NCBI GenBank assembly: GCA_947561715.1
Contig: OX387205.1
Span: 7,569,001-7,633,000 of the forward strand
Source: Ascidia mentula
Taxonomy: Eukaryota > Chordata > Ascidiacea > Phlebobranchia > Ascidiidae
Direction: 5' to 3'
DNA length: 64,000 nt
The translations under genes were made by a program, and so were the position numbers. Below are positions 49,632 to 63,238 of this stretch, piece after piece. The notes beneath the pieces were generated by a model, which was not told the DNA's origin, made no database searches, and saw only the letters and a program-made list of their open reading frames with translations. Each line of letters opens with the position of its first letter. The stretch's first letter is position 1.

Positions 49632-52380
49632 GCCCACCATCCAAAACCATATACAAGTTCAAAATTTTATAAGAAAATACGATTATACGAGTGAAACAAA
49701 TCTAAAAATTCATTGGGCATCACGACGCGCTGGTGCGTTATTTTAAGGTTGGGGAATCGCAGCACTGTAGCATTAGCAGAGTCCGTTATTTAATGAAGCT
49801 TCACGGAATTTATTTTCATATAAAACTGCGTGACCTTTCAAATGTTGCAGTGACAACTAGTGTTCGTTATTTGTAGTGAATTTGACTTCGGAAAAACACT
49901 AATAGGAAATGGGAAAACATTTTCCACTTTTGGTGCGCTGATACGTACCTGTGCAGTGCTAAATACGTAACGCTTGTTTTGTTCGTGAGCATATATGGGT
50001 CAAATCAACCGCTGCTAGCTTGAAACAAAGTCTGCGGCTCCGAATAAGTTGAACTTTCGTTTAGAGCAGAAGGGGTCCAAAGTTTTTTTTGTATTCTAAA
50101 GGTTGCTGACATCTGGGCCAGGCATTGGTGCTGCAAGTGTCAGACACTGCTGTTTGTGTCGCTAGTCTTACTTATTATTTATTTATTCGATGTGTGGTGG
50201 TAGAAAGTTGCACCAGTTATTGTGCACCATTAACTATTTTCATTTTTCTTGCTATAGTAGGGCAAGTAGGCTGTTTTTATGTTTGTTTCATGTTTTTATA
50301 ACTTGGAACTGGACTTAGCTACAGCTAATAGACCGGGACGCTGGGCTCAGCTGTTTAAACTTGGCTAGCATTGGCTTAAACGGGCCCATAGAAGGCATAC
50401 GCGCTGCAGCATTTTTTTTCCCTGTTTTGTAAACCTTTCGCTTTCTCACCTTCGCTTGATGTTTGAATCATGTGAAAGAATAACGAGATAAGAAAGGTGT
50501 AAATTTCCGATGAAATACTCTTCGCAAACATGGAAAAAAAAGGCGACACAACACGTCCGCATGGACTCGTTGTAGCCGTCGTCGAAATACATCGACAGTT
50601 GAGCTGGTGTGAGAAAAGTAACTGCTCTGAGCAAAGAGAAAAATATCTTGGGAAATAAATTGAAAAGAGTAGAAACCAAACAAGTTGCCGGCAAGAAGAT
50701 ATAACTTTGTTTGGAGGTTTGTTTTACGATATGATTACCTGGGTATGATGTTGGTAGCATATGAGTGACAGTGATAATGTGACTCTACTGTAGAGCTGTT
50801 AATGGTGATTGCAACTTTAAATTTGAATTTCAGCTAAGAATAATAAGCGCGCTATGCAGTACAATTCATTATCTGTTAATATAGTTAGAACTCTGACCAG
50901 AAAACGCAGTGGTGCTAATGGACTAATAAGAATATTCCTGTATTTACATATCGAGAAGTACAGAAAATGTGTGCTTTTGTTGCAGTAAGCACATGTACAT
51001 TATATAACAATTATTTGTACTTTTCCTAAAGAACATATTTTTTCATTTGTATGGCCTTTTGGGGGGAACAGTACTTTGAAAGGCATGAGATTTAAACAAA
51101 AATTTGAATGAAATTCATTGGAAAATCAAAGAGTAATGATGCGGGCGGTTTGTGTCAAAAGGGTGTAAATGATTTTTGGAGCTAGCAATGCATCTGAAAA
51201 TTAAATTAGTCTTTGATCTCAAGTAGCCCACGTGTATACGTGTACTTACTATCATTGTTCAGCTAATAATTTTTTGACATCTTTTAAAAATGCAAAAATG
51301 CAGACACTCTTTATATTGTTGTTATCCTTGTCTAAATGGTGCTGTTGTGTAGCTGCATTTTTTAACTTATTGAAAGCACGCGTTCGAAAACTGTTCACTT
51401 CTCTCTCGAACGTCAAGTGTTGTCACAGCTGACAAGTAAAATGGCACTTTTAAGCAGTTATTCTACGCACTAGCCAGTCCTACTGTAACAGCTTGTTATT
51501 TATTGTGCCGGTTTTTGCGACACTATATGTCACAGTAGAACTTTTGTCGCAGGCCTTCCTTTACCCATAAACCCGAGAAACATGATTTTACTTGTTTCCA
51601 GTCGGGTAAACCGTTGAGCTATAAAATTCTGTGCGTGATTTAAACATCCCGAAACAAATTAAACGGATTTGCAACACAATATCTCAGCAACAAGAATAAC
51701 CACGCAGTTCCAAACAATGAGTATACATGAAAACAACGATTAAGTTATAAAAGCTGGTATTTGCAGAAATATAGTGATGTAAGAAGTATATGCGTTTGCG
51801 ACGTTGGTGATTACCGCAGTGACAAAGTGGCAATATCATGCCTTGCATTTATGATTTTTATGCAATAACTTCGTGATATAGGATGCTATATGTATAATAT
51901 ATTGACAAGTCAGAAAACAATGAAAGTGAGCGACACATATCTCCTTAACATAAATCTTTTGATGTGTACCGTATGTTACGTGGCAATAAAATTGCGTATT
52001 CAAACCCTTTTCCAGGAATAAAATTTCAAAGCCATTGAAATGTGCGTATCCTTTTCGTGAGTACCCTTACAGGAGAGAGTCGCTGGTGTCGAGTGGATTC
52101 CCATCACACTTTCGCTCTTACGACTTTTAATCTTTCTGCACTCATATTGTTGTTATTAAGGTAGCTCCAAACTGCGTCATTACATGTTCAAGAGGTTCGA
52201 TGGCGATCTAAACCAGTTGCCTCGACAACGAAGTACTTGGCTCGTTTGTCACTTCTTTCGACCAAAACAAACAGGGACACTGGTTTTACACGTAAATTTG
52301 TTTGTTTTCACAGGAAAAGGAATATTTGCAGCCAATATGGTTGTCAACGTTATTTATGATAAACTTTGGTTTACCAAAGC
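49632..52380. other. Intergenic region upstream of the giant phase-0 gene
   Basis: No coding exon or RNA gene was recognised. A 17-mer, TAGAGCAGAAGGGGTCC, near 50063 also occurs near 46008, pointing to a small dispersed repeat. The 3' end should contain the promoter of the gene starting at 52381. Confidence 0.45.
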
Positions 52381-55300
52381 ATGATACCAGGAAATTCGGG
52401 ACATATATTTCCAGAAACAACTAGATTCATAAAAGAAGAACCGCGTCGAGAAACACCACTTGAAAACTTTGCGCTGCCTGGCCAAACACAGTCAAATACT
52501 CCACCATCAATGGCAGGAAATTTTCGCAATAATTACGATATGAACGTAAGTGAATTTTGGAATTTTGGTTTGTTGTAAACACAACTGTGATTGTTTGTGC
52601 TTAATGTACAGAATGGACGCAATGGCGGAGATCAAAACAATGGGGTTTGTTAATTTGTCATATATCGTTGGTTAAGTGTTTCAGACCAAACATTAGCATA
52701 TGTTTAGTTTGGAATGTATGAAGCTGATTCAAATTATCGGTGGCGAAAGATCAGGGGAAATTTGGATTTGTTCGTAATGGAGCGCAACGAAAGGGTAAGT
52801 GTCCACCATTTTGTTTGAGAGTGGGTTAAGGTATGGAAATTACCTTTTTAGCTGAGACCCAACAGCGATTATTGTAGTTAAATAACATTCCTTGTTATTT
52901 TATAATATACAGCATCTTACTTCTTTACAATGGAAATGGCAGAAAATGCCGAGATCGAGAAGACGTACACCAGGATATGAGGTGTCTGATTTTTGTACTT
53001 GTGTTTTATTCTGTGTTTTTAGAAGTGTGCTAACATGTTTGATCATAACTACTTCTGAAGTATTTGATTTATTGACTTAGCTATAGAATTAACTTCAGTG
53101 TTGAACTAACAATAGTATTTACACATTAGGTAAAACGAAAACATTACTAAATCTATACATGTCTTTTACTGCCGTTGTTATTAGCAACCACAGTTTTTCA
53201 ATGATTCTGATGCTGATGTATATAAGCAAATGCCAGAATCCGCCCGCACACGGTCAAGAGCAGAGTCACGGCAAAGAATGCGAGAGGTTTTATATTGCAG
53301 ATGTGGTGTGGTAGTTGGGGATATTTTGGTTCAATGTAAATTTTTCAAAACAAACGACCTCAAACCGCTTTTAATTTTGCTTCTGCAACGACTTATGCCT
53401 CTGCGTATTATTCGTTCTTATGTATTTGAAAAAGTGGACAGCATGGTCTGGTATATACAGCCCACAGGTTTCAACAGTTTCGCTAAATTTTTATGAAGGA
53501 GCTTGACACGTACTTTTATGAACGGTGGAAAAATGCCGACCAAAGACAAAATGCCGACAGAATGGACCAAAAACATTCTGGTGACGTTGTAGGGAGTGGA
53601 GGGGAACGAAATCCCCATACAGCAGTTGGAAGGCCAGATTATGACTATTTTAATGATAGTCAGGTAGTAATGTGTAGTTGGTGGGAGAATAGGTGGTGTT
53701 TTTTTACAAATTTGTCACTTGCGCAAACGCTGCTTAAAATAATTAGCGTTAACAATTTTTAACAGCCCCCCATGTTTGGATTCAACCCGAGAAATAACAA
53801 TGCGGCGAAGTGGTCCCGGTACGGATACTTTCCTGATAAGAGCGTTGGTCAGGAAATGCCACAGCACGTATATCAGCCACCCTATGTAAGACAACCACAA
53901 TGTAACGTCCAAATGCCGCATAGAGGAAACGTTGATGAATATCTACCTCGGGCGCCATACAGTTATAATAGGCCTAACTATGCACCAAACATACAAGGGT
54001 CACCACCCAAGTTTTTCAACGGAATTTCGCAGAAAGAACAAAATGAAGACTACGGGTTTTACGGAAACGAGGTATGGTGTCATAGTTTGCACGCTGAACT
54101 TAAAGAATTAACATATAATAATACACTAACCACCAGTTGTGTAATGGAGTGGAAGTAACTGTGTTACAAAATTAACACCATATATGCATGCAAATATGCA
54201 TCTGCTTTTTACCTGGTACTTGTTCGCCCGATTTGACGTGATTACACTCATATGGTTTTAGGTATACTTGTTTAAACAACATTTTTAGAATCCCGAAAAC
54301 TACAATCAACAAGAGTGGAATCGCCGCCAGTCCCGCTACCCTCGCCATTACGCCCAAGAACCAACTTACACTAACTACGGTTACTCGCAAGACTACAACT
54401 ACCACCAACATCCCAGACAACAGCACAATGAATTAACCCAACAATACGCTGCCATGCACCCAAGGGTAAAGAAGCTTTCTTTCATCGTTTAATTGAATCA
54501 AAACCATGTGTTGTTTTTGAAAGCAACCAATGCCAGTAAGCTATGAGCAAAGCGCTAGTCACGCTGACCCTTGGTTAAAGAAGGATATGGAGCCTCCGTA
54601 TTCCCCAAAGGTAACTTGCAGCAGTCTTTAAAGCAAAGTATTTATCCGCTGTGTGTATTTATATATATAGCCTAACATATTACACACCAATATACCGTCA
54701 TTTGTCAAGTTTCGTTTCTGACAGTGATTGAGATGTTTTAAAAAATAATTCTTACCTTAGGTGTTTTTTAACAATTTATTACGTTTACAGCGTTTTATAA
54801 CACCCACTGAAAAGCCTAATTCGTGGACAGGTTGTTTTGATCGAAGTGAGATAACTAATATAACAAAGTCTGTAGCCAATGAATGCATATCGAGATACCA
54901 TCGGCGACCACGATTTGTGGAAGGTCGTGAGGATCCGGTAAAACAACAGCCTATGATGCTTTCCTCGCGATAAGATCATTTGGTGATGGTTGCTTCCGCT
55001 GGTTATTTGCCTTTCCCCTTTCACAGGCCATGATCGTTTATCTATAATGAAAATGCAAATATTGCAAATAATTGCAAATAATAACTCGCATGTATTTCTA
55101 ATAATTCGATTTAAAAAGTCTTTGCCGCCCTAATTAAACTAGGAAGCATCCAATGAAGCAGTGCGATTGACCATATCAAGAAGACAAAAACGTAACCCAG
55201 AGGATGTCGCCACAGTTCCCGAAGAGGCTGGTGACGACGATGTCTTTGTTTCACCTTCAATGTCTCCCCAGACAAAAGACGATATTAACAGATGGGCGGA

Positions 55301-58300
55301 ACAGTCAATTACTCATGTCTGGAAAACTGCGAAGAAGGACGAGATTCCTGAAGTGGCAAAAGAAACTTTTAGAGATGAGGTAGTCGGAGGTTCTACCGCA
55401 AATACGAAGTTCCAGTACAAAAATGAGAATGGTGAAGTTGCTGAAGATGTGGAAAGAGCGAAAGTCTGTGGTTTCAACGACAAACAAAAACGAAGTCCAA
55501 ACTACGCATATAATTCAGAAATCAGCCAAGGTGGCCCTGACTTAAAGTTAGGAACCAATTTTATACCTACAGCTACGAGACTTCCTCCCTTGCGGGGAAA
55601 TAATCAATCATCCGGAAATCAGACTCCTGTCACTCCGTTTATTTCACCGGGATCTTCTAACTTATCATTGACCAAAGGAAGCCGCGCTGAGGTTCGAACT
55701 CGAAGCAGTACCACGAAACGAGTTGCTTTTGCCACAGATATTTCGAAAGGCTTGGACGACCTGAGCAGTCCTACGTCTCCAAAACGCGAACGAATTACAC
55801 GAACCGAGGGAAGTATTTTCGAGGCTCGCGGCAACCCTACATCATTATTAAAGACTGTGTCGACATCCAGTGCAACAGAGATGCCGAGAGGCATATTGCC
55901 TGAAAAATCTTCTCTCGTTAAAGTTAACATCCACGAAAGCCAACACACTCAGAAACCTTTTTCTATGGTAAGCTAAACTTTGATCGAAAAAGGCTGATTA
56001 TGTAATGTGACAAACTTCAATCATTCCCGTTGCGCTGTGTTGTTTTGTATCTCTGCCTACTCAAAAGCTGCAACCATACAAACTTTCAAACGCAATTTTG
56101 ATAAAGTCATTTGATTTGTGTTGTTAAAATAATTACCATCCCTAATAACTGTTCGGAAACTGGACTGTGTATATTTTCGCTGGTTAATTGTGCTATTACT
56201 ATGTTGCAGGCTAAAATACAAGACACTAAAGTCATTGACGACATATCAGACAAAAAGGATCTGTTTGTGGAATCTACTACGATTCACGTTGGCGACATTG
56301 ATGCAAAAAGTGAGTCCATTGAGTCGAGGTTGTTGGAGGAAAAGCTTGAAGAAACTTCTTTTGTAGCACCAAACCAATGTATGCAAGTTGAAACGCCAAA
56401 TAAAATACCTGATGCCCAACCTCAAGATTTTTTTGAAAACTCAGTGCAGTCTAACGCAGCTAAGAATGATCATGATGCGGGCGAACCAAGTGTCAAAACT
56501 AAACAATCATTATGGCAATTGACAAAACTTCTGGGACAAAAAGTTGGATCAAAGCTAAGTATGAAGAAGGAATCTAGTAGTCTTTCCCAATTCACCGCGG
56601 AAGCTGAAAAGCATTCAACCCCAGAAGTTGCATCATTTGAAAAAGAGGAAAAAGAAAAGCATAAAAAAGACGTCGAAAGTACTGAGTCAGACAAACAGTC
56701 ACCGCTGCTTTTGAAACCAGACATACAACAAACAAACGACACCAGCAAAACCAATGCAAAAAGTGAGCCCGCGATAGAACCAATAATAAAAACCAACTCC
56801 GGTGAGTTTCCATGTGATCCATTGCAAGTATTAAATTTGAAGTCACAAGAATTCAAGGAAGAACCCATCAAGGTTTCACCTACCGATGAAAACAACAGTG
56901 TTGACCAATCGAAACCAAAGGAAGATGATGATACAACACAAACAGAGGTTTAGAGCATGACCAGTTGAGGTGTCAATGCGGTGGTGATTCCCTACTGCTT
57001 GTCATTACAAAATCGAGGACGATTTTGTGAAAAACTTGCTAGTTTCATCAATGCTTGTAATTACACTAATTAATACATAAAACAAAAGTGTCACATTGAG
57101 CTACTTCAGTAAACTTGTTTTTATTCTTGTCAGAAATATTATGAAGAACACCCTGACTACCATGAAAATCGTCGCCAAAACGAAGAAACCACATCTAAAC
57201 TGTTAAAAGAACAAGCAGACGTAAAATATAATTGTTTCTTTGAAGTTTTTTCTTCCTTTAGCTAATTGGCGGAAATTTTGCTCATAACTTTCTACTTTAT
57301 GTAACATATTCACATTGTCACATTAGCATTGGCTACGCCAACCAATCTCTTGTGTAATATTATGGTTTATTTCAACATAGATGGAAAAACAACTGTACAA
57401 CCTCAAAAGATTACTCGATGAAGAACTCTCCCAACAGCGCGACCAAACCACCGTTCATGAAAAGTATGAACAAAAAATTAGCGAAATTGAACAACACATT
57501 ATTGATCTTGACAAAAAGTTGACGGAGACAAGCGTTAAACTTCAGGAGAATGACGAAAAATCATTGACCCCACTTCAACACGTGGTAAATTAGTTGACAG
57601 ATAATAGTAGATCGGTGACAAAATAATGCAAAATACCTGCAGCAAATGGGCGAGATACACAATGGACTTCCACCAAATCCACCACTGTTTATTCTTGCTG
57701 ATCCTGAACTTGGCACAGCGGCTGCGGTTACACAAGGTTATTCTGACGACATGCAGGTGTGTAAGTCACAATATTCCTTCCAGTGTGTTATGGTAAAACC
57801 AATCGATTTTTAGACGCAGATTACAGTGCCCAATGTCAATTTACTTCCGTATACCAACGTGAGTTACTACAACGAATCTATTTCCGTCCCCTCTTCTTTT
57901 TCTGCTTATCCAAGTACATTTGAAGAAACGAAACGCCAGCAAGAAGAATTGAAGGTGGTAGTAGTACTGCTATAGTTAGATTGTTTTTTTTTGCTTTACC
58001 TGCCTATGTTTTATATTCATCATTGGAAGCGATCTGTTTTCGGAAACACCAAAACTATTATATATTTTATTAAGGCTGAGCTTGAAAGTCAAATGGCCGC
58101 CCTCAAGTTAGAGTTGGAACAGCAGTTGAAAGAGAGAAATCCAATCAACGAAAATGATGCCGAAATGGTTATTGATGTGAGAGTAACAAATCTCGAGTTG
58201 CAAATTGCAGAGATGAATCACAAAATAGGAGAGGCAGAAAAAATAATTCGTGATGCCGAACAAGAAAAGTTTCGAAAGAAAATGGAAAAGGTCAAAGTTA

Positions 58301-61300
58301 ATTGTTTTGACTTGTTGACATTAAATTTAACCAAAAAAACGTTTTCATTTTTGTTCAAATAAATTTTTCACCAATTTTTTACTCACCAAGGATAACTTTA
58401 GTTCATTAAAAAGGCCGGTTAATTACTAGCATCGGCATTTGCAGCATTGAAAGTGTTTGAATCACATCCCAAATATAAAAAACCGGGAAATTTATCTTTG
58501 GTCAGATAATAAGTTTTGCAGAAAAAAACAAATTTCTAGTCAAACCTCGAAAACCGACATTCATGGCATTTTTCTAATGCTAATTTTTATTCGCGGAAAA
58601 ATAGGAATCATACAAAGACGAAAATCAACAATTCCAAGAAGAAGAACTAAAAAGAGGCGAAGAAACGAAAACCGACGAAGTTTTTGTAAGAAATCCTGAG
58701 CACACAATTATATCCCCCTTCGCATCGCCACAGTTGGGAAAGAAGCTTCGCAAAGAGCTGAGTCACTCTTTCCACATAAATAGGTAACTTAACATAGCTG
58801 AAATTCTGTGTACCGGAAATTATGACTTTTGTTTATGTGCGACAAATGCTACTAGTAGATGATTTCAAACGATTATTTTTTTGAAAGCAAAACTTGTTAT
58901 TATTTAACTTACCAGTCCAAAGGTCAGTCCCGGTCCAGTGCGAAAAATGTCCTTTAGTGATTTGAGCACAACCACGCCCGAAAATTATTTAATTGGCGAC
59001 ACCGACAAACGCAGGATACAGAAGCTCTTTGATACTGAGGATGAAAGCAAACCTGGGAAACTGAAAGTAAGTAGATCATGTATGTTAGGCATAACAACGC
59101 AATGTAATGGCAGCCACGCGCAAACGATAAATGTTTTCCAACCTGCACGAAAACAGAAAAGCGAAGCTTTACCAGCTGTGAAAAAAGATGATGACGATGA
59201 TGATGTCATCATCTTGGATGACATCAGCACAGAAAACATTACATCAGAATGCGGTGTTGTCGAGAAACTGGAAAAGTCAAAAGAACGTGAACCACAAATA
59301 TTGCCTGAAAAGAGCAGTGAGATTGTTGGGGTAGATGAAGCACAGGTTGTACGTTTATTCACACATGCACCGGAAGTACATTTAGAAAAACTTTCTGTGG
59401 ATTGCACTGTTGATAACAGATTGTCGGATTCTGACAAATGCTTGAATACTACAACAGAAACTGCCATGGAAAGTAATACGTTTGCTAAGGAAAAATGTAA
59501 CAGTTTCGAAAACCCACCAGAAGCTTCGGCAGGTGATGAAACCAGCTGTGGAAAAGAGGATTTTAACAAAAAAATAAACATCACAATACCTGAAAAAAAC
59601 ATAGAGCTGAAAGAAAAGTGCAAAACTGAAGAAGTGATTTGCAAAGATGCCGCAGAGAAGGATAAAGATAAGGATGTTTCTAGTTGCGTAGTCAAAGTGT
59701 CAAAAACGCCAGTGGTGGATACCATGCCCACTGTCTCCACTCGAACCATAGAGCCAGTAGAAACAATTGATTCTTGTATTGAAACCACACTAAACAAACT
59801 GAATCGAGATACACCACTTGACAAAATACATGAAAAACAAAAAAAATGCCACACGATGAAACAAGATCCAATATCAGAAGACAGAACCGTTGCAAAAAAG
59901 AGTACAAGCAAGCTACCAGAACAATCAAAACCTAGCAAACAAATTGTTAGTACCAAGGTGAATATATTGTTTTTCGATTTCTGAATGGAACACACAACTT
60001 TATTAACCGAGTCTCGTTGTAGCTTACCACACAACCTAAACGAGCAGAAATGAGTGTGGGTGCAAGAATACGCAGTGCAAAGGTACTTTTAGAGGGTGTC
60101 ATTTAGTTGCTGTAGTTTTCGTGCAATTGCTTAGTTTAGTTTGTAATTTTCGCGATCAGTTTCACAAAAATACGATGTAGCAAGTTTGAACGGACTTGAG
60201 CAATAGAAATGTTTATAATCCTGACATGACCTTCGTCTTTGTTGTAACAACTTACTTTCCTCCGTCAGTCTTCCAAGAATGCTGACGCTAATACCGATGT
60301 CGACAAAGAAATAAATGTCAAAAAGACAAGGAAAGTAAAAGAGAAAATGGAGAAAGCTAAATCTGACAAAAAACCTTTATCTGGAAGGTCTTCTTCGTCA
60401 ACCCTTAGCTTTCTTTTCAAGTTTAAGTCAACAAGCAAAACAAACACTGGTAATATCATTGGAAACGAAAAGCCAACTCAAACCAAACAAACATCTCCAA
60501 CCAAGCTACTTGTTTCCACTAAGAAAAACGAAACCAAACAAAAATCCGACGCATCTGTCAGCAAATCATGGTGGCAAAACAAATTTGGGAAGGTATTTGG
60601 AAAAGAGATCAGGTGTGGGTTTGTTCTTCTTTTTCCACGGAAAAAGTAAGATAGATCTTTCCAGCATAACCATCTCTGGTTATTATTGGAGGGCGGTGGT
60701 CAACTTTTCAAACTACTCGGTATTAAATACACATAGACATCGTTTTGTACAGTTAAATTTTTGAAACCATACCGCTGAATTGGCCCACTAAACTTTTAAA
60801 ACATTTTTTTAAATTACTTTTTTATTTTCAGCCTAATCAATCTCCAAACGAAATTAAAATGAAGAAACTCGGTTCATCCAATGTAGGATTTTTTTGTTAT
60901 TGACAAACATACAATAGAATGCAGTAATGTGATTGATTTGAATATAGAAACCAATAAGAAGTAGTCCAGTATCGGGTGAAACGGAAATAGGAGATAGAGG
61001 AACACCAAAGACCGTGAAATCGTTGCACCATAAACAAACAGAGGGTCTTTCTAAAACTCCTAAACCATCAAAATACAAAAGAAAACCTCATTTGGAAACT
61101 GAACTTACTGTTACCACGGTAAATAAAATAAAACCTAGAACGTGCTTTTCGATATTTGCTACAAAATGTAAGTTTTATTTTAATAAAATGTGTTCAAACT
61201 AAGTATAAAACACTAGTGTTTTGCCCGCTTTTATTTGTAGATTGATAGCGATTTCACACAAGTAGAAGAGACCGTTTCGGCAATACAGGTCAGTAACTGT

Positions 61301-62582
61301 GTGTTTCGTCAAAATACAATGGTTAGAGTTTCCGTTGCTCCTTGACCTTTGAAGAGGTCTAAGGCAAACCAATTTGTAAATGTTTAGGCGATGCACCAGT
61401 TAAAAACATGTCCAACTTCTTTTTGAGTTTAACAACTACATTGTTTTCGTCAAACAAAAGCAGTGGGGAGCCTTAACCTCAAGTGGGCACTTCAATGCGT
61501 TTGGTATTGTTTTGCGAATTCTTGAATGTGTCATTTTAAAATCCTTGGCTGCTGTGTCAATAAAGTCCATTCTGATGGCTACTTGTTTGTCAGTTAATTC
61601 CTAAACTCGTACTTTTAACACAAAGGTTTTCGCAAAAAAAGTGTTTGGGTATTTGACTCACACTGGGTTTCCATCACTCATTTGAAATCCTTACATGTAC
61701 TTACGCCTGAATTATTTGTGGAGATATACCTACAAAAAGTGTTTATCATGACATCAACTAATGAAGTTAAATTAGTAATCGAGGAAGTAACAACGTTGAA
61801 GGATAAGTTAATTAACGTGGAGAGGCATTTAAATGAAATGAAAAATGGCCAGCGTAAATCAGGCAGTAAACAGAAGCAGCAACGAAAACGCACCAAGCAG
61901 TGTATTCGCGCACAGAAAGAAAATGTTTACAAAATTGCTGAAAAATTAAAAGATATTGAGGTATCAAACGTAGTGCGATGTGGCATGATATGGCAAATCT
62001 CTAAATGCTTGTATTATGTTATTTTAGTCCCGTAATTCCAAGCTGTCAGAATGGGCGACAACTTCAGCCATGTCATCACGAGCTGGTCAAGGTTGGGATG
62101 GAAGGTGACTAAAAAACTGTGTGTTTAGGCTTTTCAAAGCCAGTTTAAATTGGGAAATTATGTTTTTATTTTTTTATTGAAGTTACAGTTTGCGATAATC
62201 TCTTCGTCTAATCTGTAGGCCTGAAAGTAAAACGAGCCTTCTGTACGGTTTGGGGACTTCGTGGTGCGTATGTCCCCGACAAATATGGAAATATCTCGGT
62301 GATGAAACGGACGATGAACCCATTACTCGCAGAAAATGCATTTCTCTAATTATGGGATTAATATTGGCTTTGCTATTACTTGCAATTGTCATCGGTCTTA
62401 TCATTGGTTTAGGTAGTATATTTACCGTTTCTATTAGGCAAGTTTCACAATTAACGAATTTTAACATGATTTCTGCAGCAACGAGCATTGAAGATCCAAC
62501 CGAGTCTCCGATCAGATTCGTTGTTATTCCCGGTGATGGTGATACCGATGGCACAAACCAAACTGATTTGGAAAGTCCATGA
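52381..62582 (+). CDS. Very large protein (about 2000 aa), disordered and coiled-coil, one C-terminal TM segment; unknown family
   Basis: About 26 exons can be read between ATG 52381 and TGA 62582, including 52381-52542, 52709-52796, 53499-53663, 53764-54070, 55144-55968 (275 aa), 56208-56949 (247 aa), 57381-57582, 58074-58291, 58925-59955 (about 343 aa), 60269-60591, 61757-61959 and 62219-62582. Every junction I checked is phase 0. The N-terminal third is rich in Asn, Tyr, Pro, Gln and Arg (RPNYAPNIQGSPP). The middle is Ser/Lys/Glu-rich with predicted coiled coils (57381-57582, 58074-58291, 61757-61959). The last exon encodes cysteines (SWCVCPRQIWKYL), an acidic linker, one strong membrane helix (LIMGLILALLLLAIVIGLII) and about 70 polar residues with an NQT site. 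No signal peptide is seen, so it is probably anchored by this C-terminal helix. It could be two genes, but no internal stop or promoter break forces that. Family not recognised. Confidence 0.7.
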
Positions 62583-63238
62583 ACTAAATTTGTTGATATA
62601 AAAATATTTTTTGTGATTCAAATTTCTTGTAAATGTTCCTTTTGTGAGTTTTTTTAACGCAAAGCCAACGAGAGGTCGATGCGATGACTTACCTCCTAAC
62701 ATTTTTCTACCTCTTACTTATTGTAAAACACATTAAAGTTTCGCCTTCTCATAGTCCAAGTTGGCGGAGAGAATCTCAGAAAGTTTGTTAATTATTGTAA
62801 CTTTCATCTACCTCTACATATGTAGCGTGGTGCTGGTGATTTGTACAAAATTATTGTAAACGTGTGTATTTTATGTAAATTTATTCACAATCTCACTTTT
62901 TAAAGCACGTGAAAGGGAAAACGATATTGAATGAATACAAAAATATTACTTTCAAAAGTGCAGATCTGGATTGAAAAGAAGAACAAAATTTGCGTTTTAT
63001 TGAATGCAGTATTTATTTCATTGGTTAGTAGTACAAAAAGAGTTATAAGGCACCTATACGTCATTTCGCATTCAAAACAGTTCAAAAATATAATTTTTAC
63101 ATTTGTTAAAAATTAAGGCAAATTTTTAAGGCAAAGCAAACCAACAACTTTACAAAAAGGAACACAATGCTGTCATAGAATGATATGCATAACGATAAAA
63201 TATCTAAGTCGTCCACATAAAAACTTTACGAAAACATA
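62583..63238. other. Intergenic region between convergent genes
   Basis: The stop codons of the giant gene (plus) and the 63239 gene (minus) face each other here. Only 3' UTR-like AT-rich sequence is seen. Confidence 0.6.

Noticed and set aside
58985..60034. 349-codon minus-strand frame opposite the largest exons of the giant gene
   Set aside because: It mirrors a Ser/Lys/Glu-rich plus-strand exon and translates to Ser/Phe/Leu-rich sequence without splice context; an antisense shadow.
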